NCBI GenBank assembly: GCA_021845155.1
Contig: JAKBSB010000107.1
Coordinates: 1 to 5,461, forward strand
Length of the DNA stretch: 5,461 nucleotides
Source: Thermoplasmata archaeon
Lineage (GTDB): Archaea; Thermoplasmatota; Thermoplasmata; Thermoplasmatales; Thermoplasmataceae
Direction of reading: 5' to 3'
Part shown: positions 1 to 5,461 of the stretch, one piece after another
Position numbering within the stretch: position 1 is the stretch's first letter
Layout of the letters: each line of letters begins with the position of its first letter
Notes under the pieces: generated by a model
The model's input: the letters and a program-made list of their open reading frames with translations, nothing else
What the model was told of the DNA's origin: nothing
Database searches by the model: none
Program-made: the position numbers and the translations under genes

Positions 1-1
1 C

Positions 2-163
2 AACGAAATTGCGGCAAAGCATTTTGATCCAATAACACCGGAAGAGATAAATGCCCAGCTTCAGCCCATGACAGAGGCAATCAAGGCAGATTACTCTGAC
101 ATGAACGGGAAAGAGTTTCCTGTACCCATATCCTTCTTCAATCTTGCTGAATCCGTTTACTGA
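2..163 (+). CDS. C-terminal end of an unrecognised protein (5' truncated)
   Basis: An open frame runs in from the left edge and gives 53 residues before a TGA stop at 161-163. The peptide is hydrophilic and acidic, with a TPEEI stretch near residues 11-15 and the ending PISFFNLAESVY. It has no membrane segment, cysteine or metal motif. I do not recognise the family from this fragment. It is taken as a real coding end because the frame is open to the edge, its composition looks like a soluble protein, and it stops 46 bp before the convergent UMP kinase stop, which is typical compact packing. An in-frame ATG at 68-70 exists, but a 31-residue protein starting there is less likely than a longer gene cut by the window edge. 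Confidence 0.6.
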   Translation, partial: NEIAAKHFDPITPEEINAQLQPMTEAIKADYSDMNGKEFPVPISFFNLAESVY

Positions 164-187
164 TCCACCAGGGTCCTGAAGGGATAA

Positions 188-235
188 CCTGTACATATTT
201 CAGTGAAGTTTATTCGATCACTGTGCCAGTACAGG
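188..235. terminator. Nested inverted repeat across the pyrH 3' end, possible terminator
   Basis: The outer arms CCTGTAC (188-194) and GTACAGG (229-235) are perfect complements. Inside them CAGTGA (201-206) pairs with TCACTG (218-223), leaving an 11-nt loop and asymmetric internal loops of 6 and 5 nt. The structure spans the pyrH stop codon (210-212) and lies in the convergent interval, so it could act for transcripts from both sides. No oligo-T run follows it, so termination is only inferred. It may instead be a 3' RNA structure, or chance. Confidence 0.3.
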
Positions 236-887
236 ATTCCTCCTGAACAATATGCGCATAATCATCCAGCCTTCTTCCGTCTATGACAAATATCTTAATT
301 CCTGACCTCTTGGCAATATGGAGTGATGTCAGATCCATGAACACGTTAGGTCCTGCACCTATGGATTTCTTCAGGGACAGGGCAATTGCCTCATCATAGG
401 ACATTCTGCCTATTTTCTTTGCGTCTTTGTCAGTTCTTGGATCATCCGTATATACGCCGTCAACAGATGTTGCGTTTATCAGCACCTTAGATCCAAGCCT
501 TTCAGCAAGAAGGGCAGCAACAGTATCGGTGGTATGCCCTGCTTCGGTTCCTCCCATTATTGTGAACCTGTAGTTGTTGGAAAGCTCTGCAGCATCGTTT
601 ATGTTTGTAGGTATCTTGAGGTTGGAGTTTTCAAAAAATGTAGTCATGGCCAGGGCATTCATCCTGGTCGCATTGATGCCGATCTCGTCCAATATAATGT
701 CATTTGTTCCTGTTTCCCTCAGGTCTGATATATAGTTCCTGGCCAGGCGTCCTCCTCCTACCACAATGCCTACCTTGCCGAATGCCTTGCTCTGCTCCAT
801 CATCTTCGAGAAGCGCCTCATGAAGTCTATGTCAAGCCTATCTCCCGATATTATGGAACCTCCAAGTGAAATTACAACTGATTTCAT
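210..887 (-). CDS. pyrH: UMP kinase (uridylate kinase), archaeal type
   Basis: This cytosolic enzyme phosphorylates UMP to UDP with ATP, feeding UTP and CTP synthesis. The 225 residues form one amino acid kinase domain, close to the usual archaeal length and shorter than typical bacterial PyrH. Visible motifs are an N-terminal strand with SLGGS (7-11), a glycine-rich VVGGGR (42-47), the [12 protein letters not shown] block (67-78), [11 protein letters not shown] for the UMP site (111-121) and [10 protein letters not shown] near the nucleotide (141-150). No key motif is broken. The ATG at 887 is chosen because it gives the canonical [10 protein letters not shown] start and sits about 26 nt from a TATA-like box in the divergent region, suggesting a leaderless mRNA. 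The stop is TAA. It is divergent from aRF1. Other amino acid kinases such as acetylglutamate or aspartate kinase fit the UMP-site block less well. Confidence 0.95.
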   Translation of the reverse strand: MKSVVISLGGSIISGDRLDIDFMRRFSKMMEQSKAFGKVGIVVGGGRLARNYISDLRETGTNDIILDEIGINATRMNALAMTTFFENSNLKIPTNINDAAELSNNYRFTIMGGTEAGHTTDTVAALLAERLGSKVLINATSVDGVYTDDPRTDKDAKKIGRMSYDEAIALSLKKSIGAGPNVFMDLTSLHIAKRSGIKIFVIDGRRLDDYAHIVQEESCTGTVIE

Positions 888-935
888 GAAACTGTATTGA
901 TTAAGATTATATATGATTATAAATTTTCTTGGCTG
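888..935. promoter_or_regulatory. Shared divergent promoter of pyrH and aRF1
   Basis: The 48 bp between the two start codons hold one AT-rich core, ATTATATATGAT at 906-917, which equals its own reverse complement at 10 of 12 positions. Its centre (911.5) is exactly the midpoint of the two ATGs. Read forward, ATTATATA (906-913) is centred 26.5 nt before the aRF1 ATG; read in reverse, ATCATATA (917-910) is centred 26.5 nt before the pyrH ATG. That is the normal archaeal TATA-to-start distance, so both mRNAs are probably leaderless. A second reverse-strand box, TTTATAAT (complement of 916-923), could place the pyrH start a few nt upstream. No Shine-Dalgarno sequence is evident on either side. 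Confidence 0.6.
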
Positions 936-2192
936 ATGGCTAACGACGAATCGCAGATCAGGCGATACGAATTCAAAAAAGCACTGACAGAGATCAAGGA
1001 TCTCCGTGGCAGGGGCACAGAACTAATCTCACTTTACATTCCGCCAGACAAGCAGATATGGGATGTGGTGCAGTATCTCAGGGAAGAGTTCTCCACATCT
1101 TCGAACATAAAGTCAAAATCCACCAGGAAGAATGTCCTTTCGGCAATTGAGTCAATCATGTCGAGGCTCAAATATTACAAGTCACCACCTCCCACAGGTC
1201 TCGTATTCTTTGTAGGGCATGTAGCGACGCGAGGGGACCAGACAGAGATGTACACGAAAATAGTTGAACCTCCGGAGCCTATCCAGACCTTCATCTATAA
1301 ATGTGATTCCACATTCCACATGGAACAGCTGGAAGCCCAGCTGGCCGTCAAGGAGATGTATGGCCTCATAGTCATAGACAGGAAGGAGGCAACCATTGGG
1401 ATGCTCAGCGGAACAAACATAAATCTCATAGCAAACGAGCAGTCACTTGTTCCCAGCAAGCATCACCAGGGCGGGCAGTCCTCAAGGCGATATGAGCGGC
1501 TTATAGAAATAGCGGCACATGAATTCTTCAAGAAGGTCGGGGATATAGCAAACAATGCATTTGTGCCCATAATAAAGGATATCAAGGGAGTTTTCATAGG
1601 AGGACCCGGTGCAACCAAGGAATATTTCTTTGAAAAAGACTACCTCAGGAATGAAATAAAGTTCAAGGTGGCAGACCTTTTCGACATAGGGTATACTGAT
1701 GAAACCGGCCTGAGGGAGCTGGTAGAAAAAGCCTCCGATTCCATAAAAGACATGCAGATAGCCAGGGAAAAATCACTGGTGAACAGGTTCATGACGGAGG
1801 TCAGGAAAACGGAGAACAGCCTTGCTGTATACGGGGAAGCAGCCATAAGGTCAGCGCTAGAGCAGAAGGCAGTGGACCTGTTGCTGATCTCGGAAAAGCT
1901 GGACAAAGTCAAATATACATACAAATGCCCCAACTGCGGGTCGATACAGGAAATAGTCAAACGACCCGAAGAGGGCGTATTCTGCAAGAACTGCAACACT
2001 GCGATGAACGTGGAGAACGAGGAAGATCTTGTTGAGGTGCTTTACCATCTGGCGGATGCTTCCGGTGCCAAGGTTGAGATAATATCAGGTGACAGCGAGG
2101 AAGGCATGCTGCTAGAAAAAGCATTTGGAGGGCTTGCAGCAATTCTCAGGTATGTGCCAAAGGATTCTCAGATTCCGCAGAGCGCAAACTAG
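936..2192 (+). CDS. prf1: Peptide chain release factor aRF1 (class I, eRF1 family)
   Basis: This factor recognises all three stop codons in the ribosomal A site and triggers peptidyl-tRNA hydrolysis; in archaea it is delivered by aEF1A and recycled with ABCE1. The 418 residues show the decoding domain with NIKS (57-60) and the Y-x-C-x3-F motif (Y121, C123, F127), the catalytic loop with GGQ (179-181), and a C-terminal domain carrying a four-cysteine zinc ribbon (C331, C334, C350, C353). Motif positions run about four residues below those of human eRF1. NIKS and GGQ exclude the paralogue Pelota/Dom34. The frame is open back to a TTG at 897, which would add 13 residues, but that stretch is the promoter core; the ATG at 936 gives the family-like N-terminus and correct TATA spacing. 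The TAG stop overlaps the stop of the convergent PRC-barrel gene. Confidence 0.96.
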   Translation: MANDESQIRRYEFKKALTEIKDLRGRGTELISLYIPPDKQIWDVVQYLREEFSTSSNIKSKSTRKNVLSAIESIMSRLKYYKSPPPTGLVFFVGHVATRGDQTEMYTKIVEPPEPIQTFIYKCDSTFHMEQLEAQLAVKEMYGLIVIDRKEATIGMLSGTNINLIANEQSLVPSKHHQGGQSSRRYERLIEIAAHEFFKKVGDIANNAFVPIIKDIKGVFIGGPGATKEYFFEKDYLRNEIKFKVADLFDIGYTDETGLRELVEKASDSIKDMQIAREKSLVNRFMTEVRKTENSLAVYGEAAIRSALEQKAVDLLLISEKLDKVKYTYKCPNCGSIQEIVKRPEEGVFCKNCNTAMNVENEEDLVEVLYHLADASGAKVEIISGDSEEGMLLEKAFGGLAAILRYVPKDSQIPQSAN

Positions 2193-2461
2193 ACCCTTGA
2201 AAGGGACTCATCCTTCACAAGGCTCCTGGGATCAAGAACAAGAACGTCCTTGAATGATTTTATGGCATCAAGGGGAATCATGTACCTTCCCTTTGAATCC
2301 TTCTGGAATACGGTAAGTTTCAGATCACCTTTCGGCTCTGTCAAAAGGGTTTTGATGAATCCGGTCTCTGTCTCCACAACTATGTTGTTCACCTTGCCGA
2401 TTATTGTGCCATCTGTTGTGACAACTGAACGGCCTGTGAGGTCACTTGAAAACATTCTCAT
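2189..2461 (-). CDS. Small PRC-barrel domain protein
   Basis: The 90-residue protein is essentially one PRC-barrel: an N-terminal [14 protein letters not shown] with [13 protein letters not shown] (about residues 5-30), a middle strand pair, then [18 protein letters not shown] (60-77). This beta-barrel fold occurs in the RNA-processing protein RimM and the photosynthetic reaction centre H subunit; stand-alone archaeal copies are common and mostly uncharacterised, though haloarchaeal PRC-barrel proteins (CdpB) act in FtsZ-based cell division. No catalytic residue or membrane segment is seen, so a small adaptor is likely. ATGs at 2461 and 2455 (M-R-M) both fit. The first is chosen because a Shine-Dalgarno-like GAAGGTAA lies before it with 6 nt between GGT and ATG. 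It follows VAT by 48 bp on the same strand. The exact function is unknown. Confidence 0.85.
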   Translation of the reverse strand: MRMFSSDLTGRSVVTTDGTIIGKVNNIVVETETGFIKTLLTEPKGDLKLTVFQKDSKGRYMIPLDAIKSFKDVLVLDPRSLVKDESLSRV

Positions 2462-2465
2462 TGGC

Positions 2466-2473
2466 TTACCTTC
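2466..2473 (-). promoter_or_regulatory. Shine-Dalgarno-like site of the PRC-barrel gene
   Basis: Read on the - strand, GAAGGTAA matches GGAGGTGA at six of eight positions and ends shortly before the ATG at 2461. It is the clearest ribosome site in the window; pyrH and aRF1 lack one. Known archaeal practice is that internal operon genes carry such sites while first genes are leaderless, so this favours cotranscription with VAT. Confidence 0.45.
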
Positions 2474-2485
2474 AAATGTATTGTG

Positions 2486-2507
2486 GGAAAGCTTAAAAAA
2501 TCTTTCC
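2486..2507 (-). terminator. Possible weak terminator or pause site after VAT
   Basis: Between the VAT stop and the PRC-barrel start, 6-bp arms GGAAAG (2486-2491) and CTTTCC (2502-2507) flank a 10-nt loop. On the - strand this loop holds six T in a row (2500-2495). Archaeal polymerase can terminate at oligo-T tracts alone, so partial termination here is possible. The same TTTTTTAAG could be a TATA-like box for the PRC-barrel gene, but its centre is about 35 nt from the start codon, longer than elsewhere in the window. Confidence 0.35.
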
Positions 2508-2509
2508 TG

Positions 2510-4747
2510 TCACTGGTAGAGGCCAAGCTCATCAACGCTCTTTCTCCTCTCCTTGACGTTCTTTCCCATGTTTTCAGACAGATTCTTGTAGAATTTAAGA
2601 ACCTCCTCATCAACTGAAGGCTTGATGTTCTTCATTGCATCAAGGAAATCACGCTGTGATACGGACTTTGCATCAGGATCACGCCTGTAGGCCATCATTC
2701 CTGCCTCACGGCAGAGGTTTTCCAGGTCTGCGCCCACATAGCCGTCAGTGTTCTCGGCTATCATTCTCAGGTTAACATCTTTGGTAAGAGGCATTGGCTT
2801 GGTATGCACCTCCAGGATCTTGACCCTGCTTTCAACATCAGGTGGAGGTATGTAGATTATCTTGTCAAATCTTCCTGCCCTGAGAAGGCCTGAGTCAATG
2901 ATGTCCGGCCTGTTGGTTGCAGCCAGTACAACCACGCCCTGAAGCACTTCAATACCATCCATGGAAGTCAGCAGTTGGTTGACCATCCTCTCGGTCACCC
3001 CTGAATCACCAAATGATCCCCTTCTTGGTGCTATTGCATCTATTTCGTCCAGGAATACTATTGTGGGAGCAACCTGCTTTGCCTTCTTGAATATCTCCCT
3101 GACAGCTTTCTCGCTCTCCCCAACCCACTTGCTTAGAACTTCCGGACCCTTGACCGATATGAAATTAGCATTGCTTTCGTTTGCAACGGCTTTTGCCAGT
3201 AGTGTTTTTCCCACGCCTGGGGGACCATACAGCAGGAAACCCTTTGCAGCCCTTATTCCAAGTCTCTTGAACACTTCCGGTTTGAGCAATGGAAGCTCCA
3301 CGCTCTCCCTGAGCTCGTCCTTCACGTTTGACAATCCCCCAATGTCGTCCCATGTTATATTGGGTACCTCAACTGTAACTTCCCTTAAGCTGCTTGGCTC
3401 AATATTCTTCAGAGCATCCTTGAAATCATCCTCTGTGACAGCCATTTTCTCCAGTATTTCTGTGGGGATGGGCTTGTCCAGATCGATTTCAGGCAGGTAC
3501 CTCCTCAAGGCATTCATGGCAGATTCCCTTGCAAGCGCTGCAAGATCTGCTCCAACAAAACCGTAGGTGTACGATGCAAGCTCATCAAGGAACTCGTTCT
3601 TCTTGTCTTCATCCATGCCAAAGGGCATTCCCCTTGTGTGTATTGCAAGTATCTCCTTTCTGCCCTTCTTGTCAGGCACGCCTATATTGATCTCCCTGTC
3701 GAATCTACCCGGCCTTCTCAGGGCAGGATCAACTGCATCTATCCTGTTGGTTGCCCCAATTACTATGACATGTCCTCTTTCCTTCAATCCATCCATCAGT
3801 GTAAGAAGCTGGGCCACAACCCTTCTCTCAACTTCTCCCTGCACCTCTTCCCTCTTTGGCGCAATGGAATCGATTTCATCAACGAAAATTATGGATGGCT
3901 CTGATTCTTCTGCCTTTATGAATATCTCCCTGAGCTTCTGTTCACTCTGTCCGTAATACTTGCTCATTATCTCAGGACCGTTTATTGAGAAGAAATTGGC
4001 TCCTGATTCATTGGCAACTGCCCTTGCAATCAGTGTCTTGCCAGTACCAGGTGGTCCATGAAGCAGCACTCCCTTTGGTGGGTGTATTCCAAGCCTTTCG
4101 AACAGTTCAGGGTGCTTAAGCGGCAACTCAATGATTTCCCTGACCCTTCCCAGCTGGTCTGAAAGACCTCCGATATCCTCATAGCTTATCCTGGATACAT
4201 CTTCGAGAACCTCGGATGCCGGTTCTTCCCTGATCTCTATCTTGGTCTCCTCCCCAACCTCTATGGGAAGCTTGGATGGTGTTGATTTAACTACCTTGAA
4301 AAGAAGCCCTGAATGACCTGCAAGTGTGAGGCCGGGAACACTGATATTGTCCTGTTCCATCATGGGCCTTCTAATGAGTGCCTTCTGGACGAATTCATCA
4401 ATGCCTTCCCCAAATTTGAGACGTTGGTCTTTTCTTATTATTGGAGCAAGTATGACTTTTTTGGCAACCTCGGTATGGACTTTCCTGACCTTTACTTTGT
4501 CCCCGATGGAACTGCCGCAGTTATTACGCATTACACTGTCAATTCTCACAATTCCCTTATTTTCATCCTCAGGTCTTGCACGGTAAACCCTGCCGACCGT
4601 TTTTTTCTCCTTTTCTATTTCAACGACATCGCCTATTTCGGCTCCAAGAGTTAATCTTGATTCTTCGTCAAGCCTGACCCTTGACATACCGGGGTCAGTC
4701 GAATTTGCCTCAGCTACCCTGAGAACTATCCCATCTGAATATGGCAT
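2510..4747 (-). CDS. vat: VAT: archaeal Cdc48/p97-type AAA ATPase (VCP-like)
   Basis: This cytosolic hexamer uses ATP to unfold proteins and hand them to the 20S proteasome. The 745 residues have the VAT layout: substrate-binding N-domain (1 to about 185, double-psi barrel then a second lobe), D1 (about 187-455) and D2 (about 463-745). D1 has Walker A GPPGTGKT (231-238), Walker B IIFVDEID (286-293), sensor N334, arginine fingers R345 and R348, and pore loop KYYG (263-266). D2 has GPPGVGKT (508-515), IVFLDEID (563-570), N612, R623 and R626, and KWVG (540-543). Both rings look active. The C-terminus is L-Y-Q, an Hb-Y-X proteasome-docking tail. The ATG at 4747 matches the known VAT length and lies 27 nt from a TATA-like box. 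PAN is excluded because it has one ring and an N-terminal coiled coil. Confidence 0.97.
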   Translation of the reverse strand: MPYSDGIVLRVAEANSTDPGMSRVRLDEESRLTLGAEIGDVVEIEKEKKTVGRVYRARPEDENKGIVRIDSVMRNNCGSSIGDKVKVRKVHTEVAKKVILAPIIRKDQRLKFGEGIDEFVQKALIRRPMMEQDNISVPGLTLAGHSGLLFKVVKSTPSKLPIEVGEETKIEIREEPASEVLEDVSRISYEDIGGLSDQLGRVREIIELPLKHPELFERLGIHPPKGVLLHGPPGTGKTLIARAVANESGANFFSINGPEIMSKYYGQSEQKLREIFIKAEESEPSIIFVDEIDSIAPKREEVQGEVERRVVAQLLTLMDGLKERGHVIVIGATNRIDAVDPALRRPGRFDREINIGVPDKKGRKEILAIHTRGMPFGMDEDKKNEFLDELASYTYGFVGADLAALARESAMNALRRYLPEIDLDKPIPTEILEKMAVTEDDFKDALKNIEPSSLREVTVEVPNITWDDIGGLSNVKDELRESVELPLLKPEVFKRLGIRAAKGFLLYGPPGVGKTLLAKAVANESNANFISVKGPEVLSKWVGESEKAVREIFKKAKQVAPTIVFLDEIDAIAPRRGSFGDSGVTERMVNQLLTSMDGIEVLQGVVVLAATNRPDIIDSGLLRAGRFDKIIYIPPPDVESRVKILEVHTKPMPLTKDVNLRMIAENTDGYVGADLENLCREAGMMAYRRDPDAKSVSQRDFLDAMKNIKPSVDEEVLKFYKNLSENMGKNVKERRKSVDELGLYQ

Positions 4748-4812
4748 AACTCCGTATTGTCAAATGACTATTTTAAAATTATGAGTTTTACACTCTTTTA
4801 AAAAATTATGAA
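4748..4812 (-). promoter_or_regulatory. VAT promoter with duplicated TATA-like element
   Basis: On the - strand the proximal box is ATTTTAAAAT, centred near 4774, 27 nt before the VAT ATG, as expected for a leaderless transcript. A second copy of the same element lies about 25 bp further upstream: on the + strand TTTTAAAATTATGA (4771-4784) and TTTTAAAAAATTATGA (4796-4811) differ by two extra A. Between the copies a small inverted repeat, GAGT (4783-4786) and ACTC (4792-4795), could hold a regulator, but its arms are only 4 bp. GGAG sits only 2 nt before the ATG, too close for a normal ribosome site. Confidence 0.55.
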
Positions 4813-4828
4813 TGATCTTTTCCTGAGC

Positions 4829-4861
4829 AAAAAGCTTTTTAACCGGGTAAAACCAAAATAT
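4829..4861 (-). terminator. Palindromic T-rich end of the rhodanese transcript
   Basis: Just after the sulfurtransferase stop, read on the - strand, come T-rich tracts (TATTTTGGTTTT), then an imperfect palindrome at 4837-4852 (14 of 16 symmetric positions) and a perfect 12-bp palindrome AAAAAGCTTTTT at 4829-4840. T-rich tracts directly after a stop fit archaeal termination. The same bases read on the + strand (AAAAAGCTTTTTAA) resemble a purine-rich BRE plus a TATA box, so a promoter role cannot be excluded. Confidence 0.4.
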
Positions 4862-4864
4862 TAA

Positions 4865-5461
4865 CTACCAGTTTTCAGCCAGTTTTTTCACTGGATTTTC
4901 TGGATAAGACACCCACTGGCTCCATCCACCAGGATAAAGGAGAACCCTCTTTCCCGCAAGTTCCATTGCAACAATATTGACGCATGCTGTTACACCGGAT
5001 CCGCAGTAAACAACTGGTTCATTTTTTATCTCCCTGAACTTTTCTTCCAGGATGTCTGCTGGAAGGTATTTTCCATCATTATCAAAGTTGCTCCTGTAGT
5101 CTATATTTAATGCTCCAGGAATGTGCCCGGCCACCGGATCTATCGGTTCAACTTCTCCCCTGTACCTTTCTGCTGACCTGGAATCTATCAGACAAAACTC
5201 CGCTTTATTCTCCTTCAATTTCCCCATATCTACTATCATATCCATTCTTGGATCAGGCCTGAAATTTCCTCTGGTTTTCTTAGGAGTATCTGTTGACAGA
5301 TTGTAACCCGAATTGACCCAAGCCTTGATACCGCCGTCAAGTATGTACACATTATCATGGCCAAAAAACCTGAGAAGCCACCACAGCCTTGCCGATCCGC
5401 TTCCCTCATCATCGTATGCTATTACCGTGCTTTCCTTCCTCAGACCCATTTCATTCATTAT
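4865..5461 (-). CDS. Two-domain rhodanese, 3-mercaptopyruvate-sulfurtransferase type (5' truncated)
   Basis: Enzymes of this family move sulfane sulfur from mercaptopyruvate or thiosulfate to a thiol or cyanide through a cysteine persulfide. Only the C-terminal 198 residues are inside the window; by family length (about 280) some 80-90 are missing. Numbering from the M at 5458, the end of the non-catalytic domain is visible (TVIAYDDEGSGSARLWWLLR, 11-30, then ILDGGIKAW, 39-47), followed by a linker and the catalytic domain with LIDSRSAERYRGE (90-102), GHIPGA (111-116), active-site C152 in CGSGVTA (152-158) and YPGGWSQW (175-182). The CGSGVTA loop is the mercaptopyruvate form; thiosulfate rhodaneses usually have CRKGVTA. 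The frame stays open beyond the ATG at 5458 and the N-terminal domain is incomplete there, so that ATG is internal. The TAG stop lies 117 bp before the VAT start. Confidence 0.9.
   Translation of the reverse strand: MMNEMGLRKESTVIAYDDEGSGSARLWWLLRFFGHDNVYILDGGIKAWVNSGYNLSTDTPKKTRGNFRPDPRMDMIVDMGKLKENKAEFCLIDSRSAERYRGEVEPIDPVAGHIPGALNIDYRSNFDNDGKYLPADILEEKFREIKNEPVVYCGSGVTACVNIVAMELAGKRVLLYPGGWSQWVSYPENPVKKLAENW

Noticed and set aside
1640..1999. A 119-codon - strand frame inside aRF1
   Set aside because: It is antisense to the well-supported release factor C-terminal domain and its product shows no family features.
936..2192. Possible Pelota/Dom34 instead of a release factor
   Set aside because: Dom34 lacks GGQ and NIKS; both are intact here at the expected positions.
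2250..2519. An 89-codon + strand frame over the PRC-barrel gene
   Set aside because: The - strand frame encodes a recognisable PRC-barrel with a ribosome site; the + strand product does not resemble any known fold.
2961..3566. A 201-codon open frame on the + strand, antisense to VAT
   Set aside because: It lies wholly inside the highly conserved D1-D2 part of VAT, its protein is Ser/Leu-rich without a recognisable domain, and it is explained by the codon bias of the opposite strand.
3567..3956. A 129-codon + strand frame following the previous one
   Set aside because: It is the same frame continuing antisense to VAT D1, with the same Ser/Leu-rich composition and no promoter or ribosome site.
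2510..4747. Possible PAN proteasomal ATPase
   Set aside because: PAN has one AAA ring and an N-terminal coiled coil; this protein has two complete AAA domains and a VAT-type N-domain.
5121..5306. A 61-codon + strand frame within the sulfurtransferase gene
   Set aside because: It is antisense to the catalytic rhodanese domain and has no supporting signals.
1..5461. CRISPR arrays, transposons, tRNA or rRNA genes, or a defence island
   Set aside because: No regularly spaced direct repeats, transposase motifs, terminal inverted repeats or cloverleaf-like GTTCRANYC box were seen, and all major frames are conserved housekeeping genes.

Overview
This window reads as an ordinary housekeeping stretch of a thermoacidophilic archaeon of the order Thermoplasmatales. 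The main evidence is a 745-residue two-ring AAA ATPase that matches, as far as I can recall the family, Thermoplasma acidophilum VAT in length and along nearly its whole sequence. An archaeal class I release factor and an archaeal-type UMP kinase agree with this, as do start codons lying about 26 nt from TATA-like boxes, the pattern of leaderless archaeal genes. The base composition looks moderate, which fits Thermoplasma-like lineages better than very AT-rich Ferroplasma or Picrophilus. The genus cannot be fixed from this window.

Layout, left to right: the 3' end of an unrecognised gene on the + strand (ends at 163); UMP kinase pyrH on the - strand (210-887), convergent with it; a 48-bp divergent promoter region; the release factor aRF1 gene on the + strand (936-2192). 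Then on the - strand come a small PRC-barrel protein (2189-2461), the VAT/Cdc48 ATPase (2510-4747) and the C-terminal two thirds of a 3-mercaptopyruvate-sulfurtransferase-like rhodanese (4865 to the window edge). aRF1 and the PRC-barrel gene converge so tightly that their TAG stops share the tetranucleotide CTAG.

Roles: the genes cover nucleotide supply (UMP to UDP), translation termination (aRF1), protein unfolding and proteasome feeding (VAT, with a C-terminal Hb-Y-X tail) and sulfur transfer. VAT and the PRC-barrel gene are co-directional with a 48-bp gap and may share a transcript. pyrH and aRF1 share one nearly palindromic AT-rich promoter core placed exactly midway between their start codons.

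I found no mobile element, CRISPR array, tRNA, rRNA or convincing novel multi-gene system. The points worth a second look are regulatory geometry (the shared symmetric promoter, duplicated TATA-like element before VAT, nested hairpin over the pyrH 3' end, overlapping stops) and the PRC-barrel neighbour of VAT, whose role is open.
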